Source: Demequina sp. NBRC 110052 (lineage in GTDB: Bacteria > Actinomycetota > Actinomycetes > Actinomycetales > Demequinaceae). From it: a DNA stretch of 64,000 nucleotides. The notes below the pieces were generated by a model. The model did not search any database. It saw only the letters and a program-made list of their open reading frames with translations, and was not told the DNA's origin. The stretch lies in assembly GCF_002090075.1 (NCBI RefSeq), contig NZ_BBRI01000002.1, positions 1,364,001-1,428,000 of the forward strand, written 5' to 3'. Below are positions 52,521 through 61,529 of this stretch, in pieces. The number at the start of each line of letters is the position of its first letter. Position 1 is the first letter of the stretch. The position numbers and the translations under genes are program-made.

Positions 52521-53983
52521 ACGATCCGATCCGCCGCCTGTCCGTCGTCGCGCTCGTCATGATCCTCGCGCTCATGATGAGCTCGTCGTGGATCCAGGTG
52601 CTCGGCGCCTCGCGCCTGAACGAGGACCCTCGCAACGTGCGCACGCTGTACCGCGAGTACGGCACGTTCCGTGGGCCGATCGTGGTGGAGGGCGAATCCG
52701 TCGTCTCCTCGGTGCCGGTGGACGATCCGTTCAACTTCCAGCGCACCTACGCGCTCGGTCCCGTGTACGCGCCCGTGACCGGCTACTACTCGATCGTGTA
52801 CGGCCGCAGCGGCATCGAACGCACCGAGAACACGCTGCTCAACGGCACCTCGGACTCGCTGTTCTGGACGCGCATGGGCAACCTCTTCTCCGGCGAGCAG
52901 CAGGCGGGCGCCTCGGTGGAGCTCACCCTGCAGGCCGCGGTGCAGCAGGCGGCGTACGACGCTCTGGGCGACCAGCGTGGCGCGGTCGTCGCGCTCGACC
53001 CGGAGACGGGTGCGATCCTCGCGATGGCCTCGACGCCGTCGTACGACCCCGCGGTGCTGGCGAGCCACTCCACGAGCAGCGTCAACGAGGCCTACGCCTC
53101 GCTGCTGGCCGACCCGAACGATCCGCTCATCAACCGCTCGATCGCAGAGACCTACCCTCCCGGATCCACGTTCAAGCTCGTCGTGACGGCGGCCGCGCTC
53201 GAGGCCGGCTACACGCCCGAGACCTCCGTGCTCGCCCCCGACGAGCTCGCGCTCCCGAACTCGAGCGCGACGATCAAGAACTACGAGAGCGAGTCGTGCA
53301 CGTCGGACGGCACGGACCGCACCACCCTGGCCGAGGCGCTGCGCATCTCGTGCAACACGGCGTTCGCGCAGATCGGCATGCTGCTCCAGTGGGGCGTGAT
53401 CGAGCGCAAGGCGGAGGCGTTCGGCTTCGGCACGTCATTTGAGATCCCCCTCCTGACCGCGGCATCGCAGCTGCCGGAGGATCCCGACGCGGCGCAGACC
53501 GCGCAGAGCTCGATCGGACAGTTCGACGTCCGGGCCACACCGCTGCAGATGGCGATGGTCGCCGCCGCCATCGCGAACGACGGTGAGCTCATGTACCCCT
53601 ACCTCGTGGACCAGGTGCGCACCTCGTCCTTCTCCGTGGTCGAGGAGGCCGAGCCGCGCGTGTTCTCAAGCCCCATGACTGCGGCGGACGCGAACACGCT
53701 CACCGACATGATGGTCGCCGTGGTCGACTCCGGCACCGGGCGCAATGCGCGCATCGACGGCGTCGCGGTCGCGGGCAAGACCGGCACCGCGGAGACGGGC
53801 CTCGACACCCCGGCGCACTCGTGGTTCGTGGCCTTCGCGCCCGCTGACGATCCGCAGGTGGCGGTGGCGGTGCTCGTCGAGAACGGCGGCGACGTCGGCT
53901 CGGGCGGCACCGGCGGCCGCGTCGCCGCACCCATCGCCAAGGCGGTCATGGAGGCCGCCCTCGCGCAGGCGGGGGGCCAGTGA
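52517..53983 (+). CDS. pbpA: Class B penicillin-binding protein (PbpA)
   Basis: A 488-residue membrane-anchored transpeptidase. An N-terminal transmembrane segment (12-32) is followed by a dimerisation domain and a transpeptidase domain with active-site PGSTFK (Ser near 217), SCN (near 278) and KTGTAE (near 420). It partners the preceding RodA protein. Length and motifs fit mycobacterial PbpA. The stop overlaps the pknA start (TGATG). Confidence 0.95.
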   Translation: MNDPIRRLSVVALVMILALMMSSSWIQVLGASRLNEDPRNVRTLYREYGTFRGPIVVEGESVVSSVPVDDPFNFQRTYALGPVYAPVTGYYSIVYGRSGIERTENTLLNGTSDSLFWTRMGNLFSGEQQAGASVELTLQAAVQQAAYDALGDQRGAVVALDPETGAILAMASTPSYDPAVLASHSTSSVNEAYASLLADPNDPLINRSIAETYPPGSTFKLVVTAAALEAGYTPETSVLAPDELALPNSSATIKNYESESCTSDGTDRTTLAEALRISCNTAFAQIGMLLQWGVIERKAEAFGFGTSFEIPLLTAASQLPEDPDAAQTAQSSIGQFDVRATPLQMAMVAAAIANDGELMYPYLVDQVRTSSFSVVEEAEPRVFSSPMTAADANTLTDMMVAVVDSGTGRNARIDGVAVAGKTGTAETGLDTPAHSWFVAFAPADDPQVAVAVLVENGGDVGSGGTGGRVAAPIAKAVMEAALAQAGGQ

Positions 53984-55005
53984 TGGGCATCGCGGCAGGA
54001 ACGACGCTCGGCGGGCGCTACGTGCTGCGCTCCATGATCGCCGTGGGCGGCATGGGCGAGGTGTGGCGAGGCGAGGACATCGAGCTCGCCCGGCCGGTCG
54101 CAATCAAGACGCTCAAGGAGTCCTCGGCCTCCAACACGGTCTTCCTCAAGCGCTTCCGCAACGAGGCCAGGAACGCCGCCGGCCTCATGCACCCCAACAT
54201 CGCCCAGGTCTTCGACTACGGGGACCAGGAAGGCACCGCGTTCCTCGTGATGGAGCTCGTCGACGGCGAGCCGCTCAGCTCGATCCTCGAGCGCGAGCGC
54301 ACGCTCGCCGAGCGTCGCCTGGTGCGCATGATGATCGACACGTGCCGCGGGCTCCAGGCGGCGCACGCGGCCGGAATCATGCACCGCGACGTCAAGCCGG
54401 GCAACCTTCTGGTACAGCCCGGCGACGGCATCAAGATCACTGACTTCGGCGTCTCGCGCGCCACCGACCAGACCACCCTGACCGCCACCGGCATGGTGAT
54501 GGGGACCGCGCAGTACCTCGCGCCCGAACTGGCGCTGGGCAAGCCGGCGACCCCCGCGTCGGACGTGTACGCGCTGGGGATCATCATGTACGAGGCCGTC
54601 GTGGGCAAGCGGCCCTTCACCGCGGCGACGGCCGTGGACATCGCGGTCGCGCAGGTCAACAACGACGTGCCCCCGCTGCCGGACACCGTGTCGCGGCCCC
54701 TGCGGGACCTCATCCTCCACGTGCTCGAGAAGAGCCCGCGCAAGCGCCCCGGTGACGCCGAGCGGCTCGAGCGCCTGCTCATGGAGCTCCGGCTGCCGGC
54801 TGAGCACGTGCCCGCGGAAGACGTGCCGTCGCTCGAGCCGGATGTACGCGAGGAGGCGCCCGACGCGGCGGCGGCTGCAGCGTCGGGCATGCCGGGGGAG
54901 CGGGCCGAGGTGGACACTGCGCCCGCCGAGGCCAGGCGCAGGCGGCTGCCCCCATCCATCGCCCCCAAGGAGCATCGGCCACGCCCGGATGTGAGGGCTC
55001 GATGA
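53983..55005 (+). CDS. pknA: Serine/threonine kinase PknA, without transmembrane helix
   Basis: A 340-residue Hanks-type kinase. The glycine loop is AVGGMGEVW near 20, catalytic Lys AIK near 43, HRDVKPGN near 136, DFGVSR near 155 and the APE-like motif APELAL near 180. The kinase domain ends near 270. The remaining 70 residues are Pro/Ala/Arg rich, with no hydrophobic stretch, unlike PknA proteins that have a membrane anchor. The tail encodes an inverted pair of the recurring word. Sits between pbpA and pknB. Confidence 0.92.
   Translation: MGIAAGTTLGGRYVLRSMIAVGGMGEVWRGEDIELARPVAIKTLKESSASNTVFLKRFRNEARNAAGLMHPNIAQVFDYGDQEGTAFLVMELVDGEPLSSILERERTLAERRLVRMMIDTCRGLQAAHAAGIMHRDVKPGNLLVQPGDGIKITDFGVSRATDQTTLTATGMVMGTAQYLAPELALGKPATPASDVYALGIIMYEAVVGKRPFTAATAVDIAVAQVNNDVPPLPDTVSRPLRDLILHVLEKSPRKRPGDAERLERLLMELRLPAEHVPAEDVPSLEPDVREEAPDAAAAAASGMPGERAEVDTAPAEARRRRLPPSIAPKEHRPRPDVRAR
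54858..54891. repeat. Inverted pair of the recurring word in the pknA tail
   Basis: GCCCGACGC (54858-54866) and GCGTCGGGC (54880-54888), the latter extending to AGCGTCGGGCATG (54879-54891), are separated by 13 bases. Together they can form a 9-bp perfect hairpin within the coding sequence. It is the only place in the window where two copies face each other closely. Confidence 0.5.
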
Positions 55006-55075
55006 GCGTCAGACACGGGGGATGCCACAATAAGGCGGAGCGCGCACGCGTGCGCACGACAGCATGGGACGAGGA

Positions 55076-57154
55076 ATGAACGAGGAAGCGAAGATCCTGG
55101 GCGGCCGGTACGAGGTCGGCGACCTGATCGGTCGCGGCGGCATGGCCGAAGTCCACATCGGCTACGACACCCGCCTGGGCCGTACCGTCGCGATCAAGAT
55201 CCTGCGCGCCGACCTTGCACGCGACCCGTCGTTCCAGACGCGGTTCCGGCGCGAGGCGCAGGCCGCCGCAGGGCTCAACCACCCGGCGATCGTCGCGGTC
55301 TACGACACGGGCGAGGACCACGTCGTCACGGACGCGGGCTTCCCGCAGGCCGTCCCGTACATCGTCATGGAGTACGTCGAGGGCCACACGGTGCGCGACA
55401 TCCTCAAGGGTGACGTCGCGGCGCCGATCGACGAGGCCGTCGAGATCACGGCAGGCGTGCTGTCCGCGCTCGACTATGCGCACCACGCGGGGCTCGTGCA
55501 CCGCGACATCAAGCCCGCCAACGTGATGCTGACCCCCACGGGTGCCGTCAAGGTCATGGACTTCGGCATCGCCCGCGCGCTCGCCGACGCAGGTCAGACC
55601 ATGACGCAGACGCAGGCCGTCGTCGGCACCGCGCAGTACCTGTCCCCCGAACAGGCGCGCGGGGAGAATGTGGACGCCCGCTCGGACCTGTACTCGACCG
55701 GCTGCCTGCTGTTCGAGCTCCTCGCAGGCCGTCCGCCGTTCGTCGGCGACTCTCCCGTCTCCGTCGCGTACCAGCACGTGCGCGAGGAGGCCCCGCGTCC
55801 GTCGCAGTTCGCCGCAGACGTGCCCACCGAGCTCGACCAGGTCGTGCTGCGCTCGCTCGCGAAGAACCGTGACGAGCGGTACGCGAGCGCTCAGGAGTTC
55901 CTCGCGGACCTGCGCGCCGTCATGGGCGGTGCCCCCGTGAGCCCCTCGACCGGGGCGATCGCCGTGGGCTCCGCCGCGCTCGGCGCGGGCGCCGCCGGAG
56001 TCGCTGCGGCGTCGTTCCAGCCCGAGTCCGGCGAGCAGCCCACCACCGGCGCCACCGCGGTGATGCCGGAGGCCGCAGGCACCGCCGTCATGGCGGGCGC
56101 GGCGTACCAGGGCGTGAGCGGCCCGCCGCCATCCGTGCCGCCTGCCTCGCAGCCGGTCACTGGCGAGGAGGAACTCGTCGACGAGGCCGCCGAGCGCAAG
56201 CGTCGCATCATCCTGTACTCGTCCATCGGCGCAGCCGCGCTCATCGCGGTCGTCCTTTTGCTGTGGCTGCTGCTCAAGCCCGACGCTCCGGCCGAGCCGG
56301 ACATCGAGGTGCCCTCGGTGGCGGGCATGACGCAGGAGGAGGCGACCACCGTGCTCGAAGACCTGGGGCTCGAGGTCACGCCCGAGGAGCAGGCGAGCGC
56401 CGACGTGCCGCTCGGCCAGGCCATCGGCACGGATCCCGAGGAGGGCGAGATGCTCTTCGAGGGCGACGACATCACGCTGCTGGTCTCCACCGGGCCGTCC
56501 GAGCTCGCGATCCCCGACGTGCGCGGCATGTCCGAGGAGGAGGCGACTGCCGCCCTCGAGGACCTGGGCCTGACCATCTCCGAGGTGGACACGACCGCGC
56601 ACGACCCGACGCTCGAGGAGGGGCGCGCAGTCGGCACCGATCCCGCCGCAGGCACCACGGTCGAGGCGGGCGCGTCGGTCAAGCTGCTCATCGCCGACGG
56701 CCAGGTCGAGCTACCCAACCTCGAAGGCATGACAGAGGACGAGGCGCGCGCCGCGCTGCAGGCTCTCGACCTCAGCTCGGTCATCACGACCGTCGAGTCG
56801 GACGAGGCCGAGCCCGGGACCGTCGTCGCCCAGAGCCCCACCGCCGGCCTGGTGCCGATCGGCTCGAGCGTCGAGATCTCCGTGGCCGAGGCGCCCAGCG
56901 TGCGCGAGGTTCCGAACGTCGCGGGACGCACCGAGGCCGACGCGCGCTCGCTTCTCGAGGACGCCGGGTTCGGGGTCGCCGTGACCTACCAATACTCGGC
57001 TACCGTTCCGGCGAACCAGGTGATCTCGCAGAACCCGAACGCCGGCACCCAGGTCGCCGTCGGCACCACGGTGAACCTGGTCGTGTCGCAGGGCCCAGAG
57101 CCCGTCAGCTCTCCCACACCCGGCCCGGGCGGCGGAGGCGGGGGCGGCGCCTAG
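55076..57154 (+). CDS. pknB: Serine/threonine kinase PknB with four PASTA domains
   Basis: A 692-residue transmembrane kinase. Kinase domain about 10-275, with the glycine loop IGRGGMAEV, catalytic Lys AIK, HRDIKPANVM near 142 and DFGIAR near 162. There is a Gly/Ala-rich linker, a membrane helix near 377-400 (LYSSIGAAALIAVVLLLWLLL region) and four extracellular PASTA repeats (about 409-675), ending in a Gly-rich tail. Senses muropeptides and controls growth. ATG 55076 is chosen for the family-like start. An in-frame ATG at 55064 would add four residues. Confidence 0.95.
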   Translation: MNEEAKILGGRYEVGDLIGRGGMAEVHIGYDTRLGRTVAIKILRADLARDPSFQTRFRREAQAAAGLNHPAIVAVYDTGEDHVVTDAGFPQAVPYIVMEYVEGHTVRDILKGDVAAPIDEAVEITAGVLSALDYAHHAGLVHRDIKPANVMLTPTGAVKVMDFGIARALADAGQTMTQTQAVVGTAQYLSPEQARGENVDARSDLYSTGCLLFELLAGRPPFVGDSPVSVAYQHVREEAPRPSQFAADVPTELDQVVLRSLAKNRDERYASAQEFLADLRAVMGGAPVSPSTGAIAVGSAALGAGAAGVAAASFQPESGEQPTTGATAVMPEAAGTAVMAGAAYQGVSGPPPSVPPASQPVTGEEELVDEAAERKRRIILYSSIGAAALIAVVLLLWLLLKPDAPAEPDIEVPSVAGMTQEEATTVLEDLGLEVTPEEQASADVPLGQAIGTDPEEGEMLFEGDDITLLVSTGPSELAIPDVRGMSEEEATAALEDLGLTISEVDTTAHDPTLEEGRAVGTDPAAGTTVEAGASVKLLIADGQVELPNLEGMTEDEARAALQALDLSSVITTVESDEAEPGTVVAQSPTAGLVPIGSSVEISVAEAPSVREVPNVAGRTEADARSLLEDAGFGVAVTYQYSATVPANQVISQNPNAGTQVAVGTTVNLVVSQGPEPVSSPTPGPGGGGGGGA

Positions 57155-57188
57155 CCGCCGGAAGATTCCGGCAGCAGTTCTCAGAAAT

Positions 57189-57219
57189 GGAGCCCCGTGG
57201 GAATGCCCCACGGGGCTCC
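57189..57219 (+). terminator. Terminator hairpin after pknB
   Basis: GGAGCCCCGTGGG (57189-57201) and CCCACGGGGCTCC (57207-57219) form a 13-bp stem with a 5-base loop, 35 bp after the pknB stop. There is no U-tract, but stem strength and position fit an actinobacterial terminator separating the growth block from crt genes. Confidence 0.75.
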
Positions 57220-57237
57220 GCTGTCATACAGTGCACT

Positions 57238-58320
57238 ATGGCGCATGTTCTCTCAGTCGATACGCTCCACGGCTTCGTGGCGGAGCGGCTACCCGCCGTG
57301 CGCGCCGCGCTGGACGCTCATGTCGCACGCGCGATGACGGAGATTCCCGAGGCCGGTGACGACTACCGCGACTTGTGGGCGACCCTCGGCGCGCAGTTCG
57401 ACGGTGGAAAGAATGTTCGGCCCTCGCTCGCACTCGCCGCGTATGCGGGACTTGGAGGGGACGAGCCCGAGGCGATCGTTCCCGTCGCCGCCGCGATGCA
57501 GATGCTCCACACTTCGATGCTGATCCACGACGACATCCTCGATCACGACGAGGTGCGTCGCGGCCGCCCCAATGTCGCCGGCACGCGCCGCGCAGCGCTG
57601 GCCGGGAGCCGGCTCAGCCCGGCACAAGTCGAGGACCACGTGATGACCGCAGCGCTGCTTGCTGGCGACCTCGCGCTGAGCTCCTCGTACGACCTGATCT
57701 CGCGCGCTCCCCTGCCCGCGCATCACCGCATCGCGTGCCTGGACCTGGTGACGCGCGCGATCCGCAGCACGATCGCGGGGGAGCTGCTCGACATGTACAG
57801 CGGTCTGACCCACCCGGGTGATGCCGACCCGATGGTGGTGTGCGAGCTCAAGACCGCCGTGTACTCGTTCACGGCGCCAATGCTCGCAGGTGCGCAACTC
57901 GCTGGCGGCGACCCGACCATGGTGGGTCACCTCGAGAAGATCGGCACCTCGCTGGGAATCTCGTTCCAACTCGTCGACGACGATCTGGGCGTGTTCGGCG
58001 ACCCAGAGGTCACCGGCAAGTCCCACCTGTCCGACATCCGTGAGGGCAAGCGCACCGAGCTGATGCGACTCGGATATCACCGTGGCAGCGCCGCGGCCCG
58101 GGACATCCTCGATGGCGCGCTTGGCAACTCCGAGCTGGACGAGCAAGGTGCCGCGCGCGTGCGCGAGGTCCTCATCGGCTCCGGCGCCCGTGGTCAGGCC
58201 CTCGGGGTCGCCCGCCGCCATGCGCGTCAGGCGCGCCGCATCGCACTCGAGCGGATTCCCGCGCCCCTGTCCGGCTACCTCGTCGAGCTCATCGACGCTC
58301 TCGAGGAGCGCACCGCGTGA
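57238..58320 (+). CDS. crtE: Geranylgeranyl diphosphate synthase (polyprenyl synthase)
   Basis: A 360-residue prenyl transferase with the first aspartate-rich motif DDILDHD near residue 97 and the second VDDDLG near 246. It condenses FPP and IPP to GGPP, first committed substrate of the C40/C50 carotenoid route. Start at 57238. A TACAGT sequence just before may serve as a -10 for a short leader. First gene of the six-gene crt operon, linked to crtB by a GTGA overlap. Confidence 0.92.
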   Translation: MAHVLSVDTLHGFVAERLPAVRAALDAHVARAMTEIPEAGDDYRDLWATLGAQFDGGKNVRPSLALAAYAGLGGDEPEAIVPVAAAMQMLHTSMLIHDDILDHDEVRRGRPNVAGTRRAALAGSRLSPAQVEDHVMTAALLAGDLALSSSYDLISRAPLPAHHRIACLDLVTRAIRSTIAGELLDMYSGLTHPGDADPMVVCELKTAVYSFTAPMLAGAQLAGGDPTMVGHLEKIGTSLGISFQLVDDDLGVFGDPEVTGKSHLSDIREGKRTELMRLGYHRGSAAARDILDGALGNSELDEQGAARVREVLIGSGARGQALGVARRHARQARRIALERIPAPLSGYLVELIDALEERTA

Positions 58321-59210
58321 ACGACCGGCCCGAGGCTGGCGACGACGCCGGCCTCGCCCTCTACGACCGCACAGCGCACGACGCCGCCGCGCAGGTGATC
58401 GCACGCTACTCCACGAGCTTCGGGCTCGGCACGCGCCTGCTGCCGCGCGCGATGCGCGGACGCATCGAGGACGTGTACGCCATGGTCCGTGTGGCGGACG
58501 AGATCGTCGACACGTATCGCGGTCCCGACGCCGGCACCCTGCTCGATGCCTTCGAGGACGAGGTGCATGCCGCGCTCGACCGCGGCTTCTCGACGAACCT
58601 GATCGCGCACGCCTTCGGCCGTACGGCGCGCACCGTGGGCGTCGGTCGCTCCCAGACGGTGCCGTTCTTCGCGTCGATGCGCATGGACCTTACGCGCGCC
58701 GAGCACACCGACGAGTCGTTCCGGGAGTACGTGTACGGCTCCGCCGAGGTGGTCGGCGAGATGTGCCTCGCGGTCTTCCTGTACGACGGCACTGGTCCGG
58801 TGAACATGCCCGACGCGGTTGCGGCTGCGGCACGCAGGCTCGGCGCGGCGTATCAGAAGGTGAACTTCCTGCGCGATCTCGCCGAGGACGACGGCACGCT
58901 CGGCCGCTCGTACTTCCCCGGCGTGACCGCTGCGACCCTCAGCGACGCGACGCTCGCGGAGCTCGTGGCCGACTGCCGCGCCGACATCGAGGCAGCGAAG
59001 GCCGCGCTCCCCGCGCTGCCGCGCCGCGCCCGCATCGGAGTGGCCACCACGATCGACATCTACACCCGGCTGCTGGACCGCATCGCCGTCACGCCAGCGA
59101 GCGACCTGGTGAGGACGCGCGTGCGCGTCCCAGACCCCATCAAGCTGGGACTCGCCGCACGCAATATGGTGGTCGCGACTCCCCAGACCACCTCCGGAGG
59201 TGCACCATGA
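58317..59210 (+). CDS. crtB: Phytoene synthase
   Basis: A 297-residue squalene/phytoene synthase. The first aspartate-rich motif region VRVADEIVD is near 60, the YVYGSAEVVGEM signature near 139 and the second motif KVNFLRDLAEDD near 180. It joins two GGPP molecules into phytoene. GTG start in the GTGA overlap with crtE, and ATGA overlap with crtI. Confidence 0.94.
   Translation: MNDRPEAGDDAGLALYDRTAHDAAAQVIARYSTSFGLGTRLLPRAMRGRIEDVYAMVRVADEIVDTYRGPDAGTLLDAFEDEVHAALDRGFSTNLIAHAFGRTARTVGVGRSQTVPFFASMRMDLTRAEHTDESFREYVYGSAEVVGEMCLAVFLYDGTGPVNMPDAVAAAARRLGAAYQKVNFLRDLAEDDGTLGRSYFPGVTAATLSDATLAELVADCRADIEAAKAALPALPRRARIGVATTIDIYTRLLDRIAVTPASDLVRTRVRVPDPIKLGLAARNMVVATPQTTSGGAP
58805..58816 (-). 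repeat. Recurring word, inverted copy in crtB
   Basis: CATGCCCGACGC, the exact complement of the 12-base word, lies inside crtB. Confidence 0.4.
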
Positions 59211-60892
59211 CCGCCCAGCCCACCCCAGCGTCGGGCATGCCGCACGTGGTCGTGATCGGCGGGGGCATCGGGGGACTGGCCGCGTCGGCGCTGCTCGCGC
59301 GCGGCGGCATGCGGGTGACGTTGCTGGAGCGCCATGAGCGCGTCGGCGGCCGCGCAGGCACGCTCGAAAAGGCTGGCTTCCGGTGGGACACGGGGCCGTC
59401 CTGGTACCTCATGCCCGAGGCGTTCGATCAGTTCTTCGCACTCATGGGCACATCCACCCAGGAGGAGCTCGACCTCATCGACCTGGATCCGCGCTATCGC
59501 GTGTTCTTCGAGGGCGACGATCCTGAGGGTGCAGCGGAGGCACTCGACGTGGAGGCAGACGCCGAGGCCAACTACGCGCGATTCGAGGCGATCAGCGCGG
59601 GCGACGGCGAGGCGATGCGTGCCTACGCCGCCGACTCGTATGAGCTGTACCACCTGGCACTCGACCGCTTTCTGTACACGACCTACGCCAACCCGCTGCG
59701 CGCAGCGTCGCCCCGGGTGGTGCAGCGCCTGCCGCGGCTCGCACGCCTGCTGACTCGCCCGCTGGGCGCCGCGATCGCCGCGCGCGTGCGCGACCCGCGC
59801 CTACGCAAGATCCTCGGCTTCCATGCGGTGTTCCTCGGCTCCGCGCCCGACCGCGCGCCCTCGCTGTACTCTCTCATGAGCCACCTGGATCTCACCGACG
59901 GCGTCCGCTACCCGCGCGGCGGCATGTACGCGGTGATCCGCGCGCTCGAGTCGATCGCGCTGCGCGAGGGCGTGCAGATCCGCACGAGCGCCGATGTGAC
60001 GCGCATCGACGTCGGGCCAGACGGCCGCGCGCACGGTGTGACCCTCGCCTCGGGAGAGACCCTCGCGGCCGACGCGGTGGTGTCCGGTGCGGACATGCAT
60101 CACACCGAGACGGCCCTGCTGGACCCTGAGCACCGCTGGCAGGACGAGCCGAAGTGGCAGCGCCGCAGCCCCGGCGTGAGCTCGCTGCTGGTGTTCGCCG
60201 GCGTGCGCGGCACGCTGCCGCAGCTGGATCACCACAACCTGTTCTTCACGCGCGACTGGGACGCGAACTTCCAGGCGATCGTGGGCGGCGAGGACCTCCA
60301 CGCCCCCGTGCCCGCGTCGGTGTACGTCTCGCGCACCACCGCGACCGACCCGTCCGCCGCGCCGGACGGGCACGAGAACCTGTTCATGCTCGTGCCGTTC
60401 CCCGCAGACCCTTCACTGGGTGCGACCCCGGAATCGCGAGAGGAGCTCGAGGAGCTCGCCGGGCGGTACCTGGACCAGGTGGCCGCGTGGGCACGCATTC
60501 CCGACCTGCGTGAGCGCACCACCGTGCACGCGATCACCACGCCCTCGGACTTCGCGACGCAGCTGAGCGCCTGGCGCGGCTCCGCTCTCGGACTCGAGCA
60601 CACCCTCGCGCAGTCGGCGCTGTTCCGGCCCGCGAACGTCTCCGCCAAGGTGCCGAACCTTCTCTACGTCGGCTCGTCCACCGTGCCCGGCATCGGCATG
60701 CCGATGTGCCTCATCTCCGCCGAGCTCGTCGCCAAGCGCCTGCTGGGCGACACCTCGGCGACGCCGCTGGCCACACCAGCGGCGCCCGGCTTCCTCGCCG
60801 GATCCCGGGCGCGAGGACTGCTGGGAGACCTGGCGCGCCGCGCTTCGGGCAAGCCCGACGCCGTGGCCGCCTCCAGCGGGGACGCCGCGTGA
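59207..60892 (+). CDS. crtI: Phytoene desaturase
   Basis: A 561-residue FAD-dependent desaturase/isomerase making lycopene from phytoene. It has the N-terminal dinucleotide motif VVVIGGGIGGLAASAL near residue 14, GGRAGTLEKAGFRWDTGPSWY near 48, and the C-terminal SSTVPGIGMPMCLISAELVA segment that closes the FAD site. The first ten residues (MTAQPTPASGMP) are partly encoded by a copy of the recurring word. A Ser/Ala-rich tail of 40 residues follows the conserved end. Confidence 0.95.
   Translation: MTAQPTPASGMPHVVVIGGGIGGLAASALLARGGMRVTLLERHERVGGRAGTLEKAGFRWDTGPSWYLMPEAFDQFFALMGTSTQEELDLIDLDPRYRVFFEGDDPEGAAEALDVEADAEANYARFEAISAGDGEAMRAYAADSYELYHLALDRFLYTTYANPLRAASPRVVQRLPRLARLLTRPLGAAIAARVRDPRLRKILGFHAVFLGSAPDRAPSLYSLMSHLDLTDGVRYPRGGMYAVIRALESIALREGVQIRTSADVTRIDVGPDGRAHGVTLASGETLAADAVVSGADMHHTETALLDPEHRWQDEPKWQRRSPGVSSLLVFAGVRGTLPQLDHHNLFFTRDWDANFQAIVGGEDLHAPVPASVYVSRTTATDPSAAPDGHENLFMLVPFPADPSLGATPESREELEELAGRYLDQVAAWARIPDLRERTTVHAITTPSDFATQLSAWRGSALGLEHTLAQSALFRPANVSAKVPNLLYVGSSTVPGIGMPMCLISAELVAKRLLGDTSATPLATPAAPGFLAGSRARGLLGDLARRASGKPDAVAASSGDAA
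59227..59245 (+). repeat. Recurring word at the crtI start, 18-base match to trpG end
   Basis: AGCGTCGGGCATG starts at 59227. Positions 59228-59245 are identical (18 bases) to 62477-62494 at the end of the amidotransferase gene on the opposite coding strand. It encodes ASGMPH just before the FAD motif. Confidence 0.55.
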
Positions 60893-61218
60893 GCGTCGCG
60901 TACCTCGCCGCTCTCGTGGTGAGCCTGCTGGGGCTCGGCGTGCTCGACCGGCGGTTCCGCCTCGCGCTGTTCGACCAGCCCCGGCGCACGGCGCTGACGG
61001 TGGCGCTCGGCGTCGCCTTCTTCCTCGTGTGGGACCTGATCGGCGTGGAGCTGGGCATCTTCTTCATCGGCGATGCCCCGTACCAGACGGGGCTGGTCGT
61101 GGCACCCGAGGTGCCGGTCGAGGAGTTGCTGTTCCTCACGCTGCTCAACTATCAGACGCTCCTGCTGTGGCTCGCGTTCTCACGCCGTCGCGCTCGCCCC
61201 ACGGGGGTGTCCGCGTGA
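60889..61218 (+). CDS. crtYe: C50 carotenoid epsilon-cyclase subunit (CrtYe-like)
   Basis: A 109-residue membrane protein with three hydrophobic segments and the conserved PVEELLFLTLLN motif near residue 71. It is a half-cyclase of the heterodimeric lycopene cyclase type used for C50 carotenoids. GTG start in a GTGA overlap with crtI. The partner half is the next gene. Epsilon rather than beta ring type is inferred from operon order, as in Corynebacterium. Confidence 0.85.
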   Translation: MSVAYLAALVVSLLGLGVLDRRFRLALFDQPRRTALTVALGVAFFLVWDLIGVELGIFFIGDAPYQTGLVVAPEVPVEELLFLTLLNYQTLLLWLAFSRRRARPTGVSA

Positions 61219-61529
61219 CGTACGTGATCCTGTCTGTGGCCGTGCTCGCGCTGCTCGCGCTCGTCACCGTCCCGACGCTGCGCAGGCTCCGCGCAAGGCC
61301 GCTGCTTCTCACCGGGCTCGTGCTCGTGGCTCTGACCGCGGTCTTCGACAACGTCATCGTCGGCCTGGGCATCGTCGACTACGACGAGGCGCTGATCTCC
61401 GGTGTGCGCGTGTGGTTCGCACCGATCGAGGACTTCTCGTACGCGCTCGGGGCTGTCCTGCTCGTGCCAGCGCTGTGGACGTGGCTGGGCCGCTCGGGCC
61501 GTACCGTGACGTCGGAGGAGAACGCATGA
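61215..61529 (+). CDS. crtYf: C50 carotenoid epsilon-cyclase subunit (CrtYf-like)
   Basis: A 104-residue, three-helix membrane protein with the APIEDFSYALGAVLLV motif near residue 70, partner half of the cyclase. The GTG start overlaps the CrtYe stop and the stop overlaps the UbiA gene start, so the three are translated as a unit. Confidence 0.85.
   Translation: MTYVILSVAVLALLALVTVPTLRRLRARPLLLTGLVLVALTAVFDNVIVGLGIVDYDEALISGVRVWFAPIEDFSYALGAVLLVPALWTWLGRSGRTVTSEENA

Noticed and set aside
54779..56602. Minus-strand open frame of about 600 codons across pknA and pknB
   Set aside because: Shadow of two well-supported kinases, no recognisable protein.
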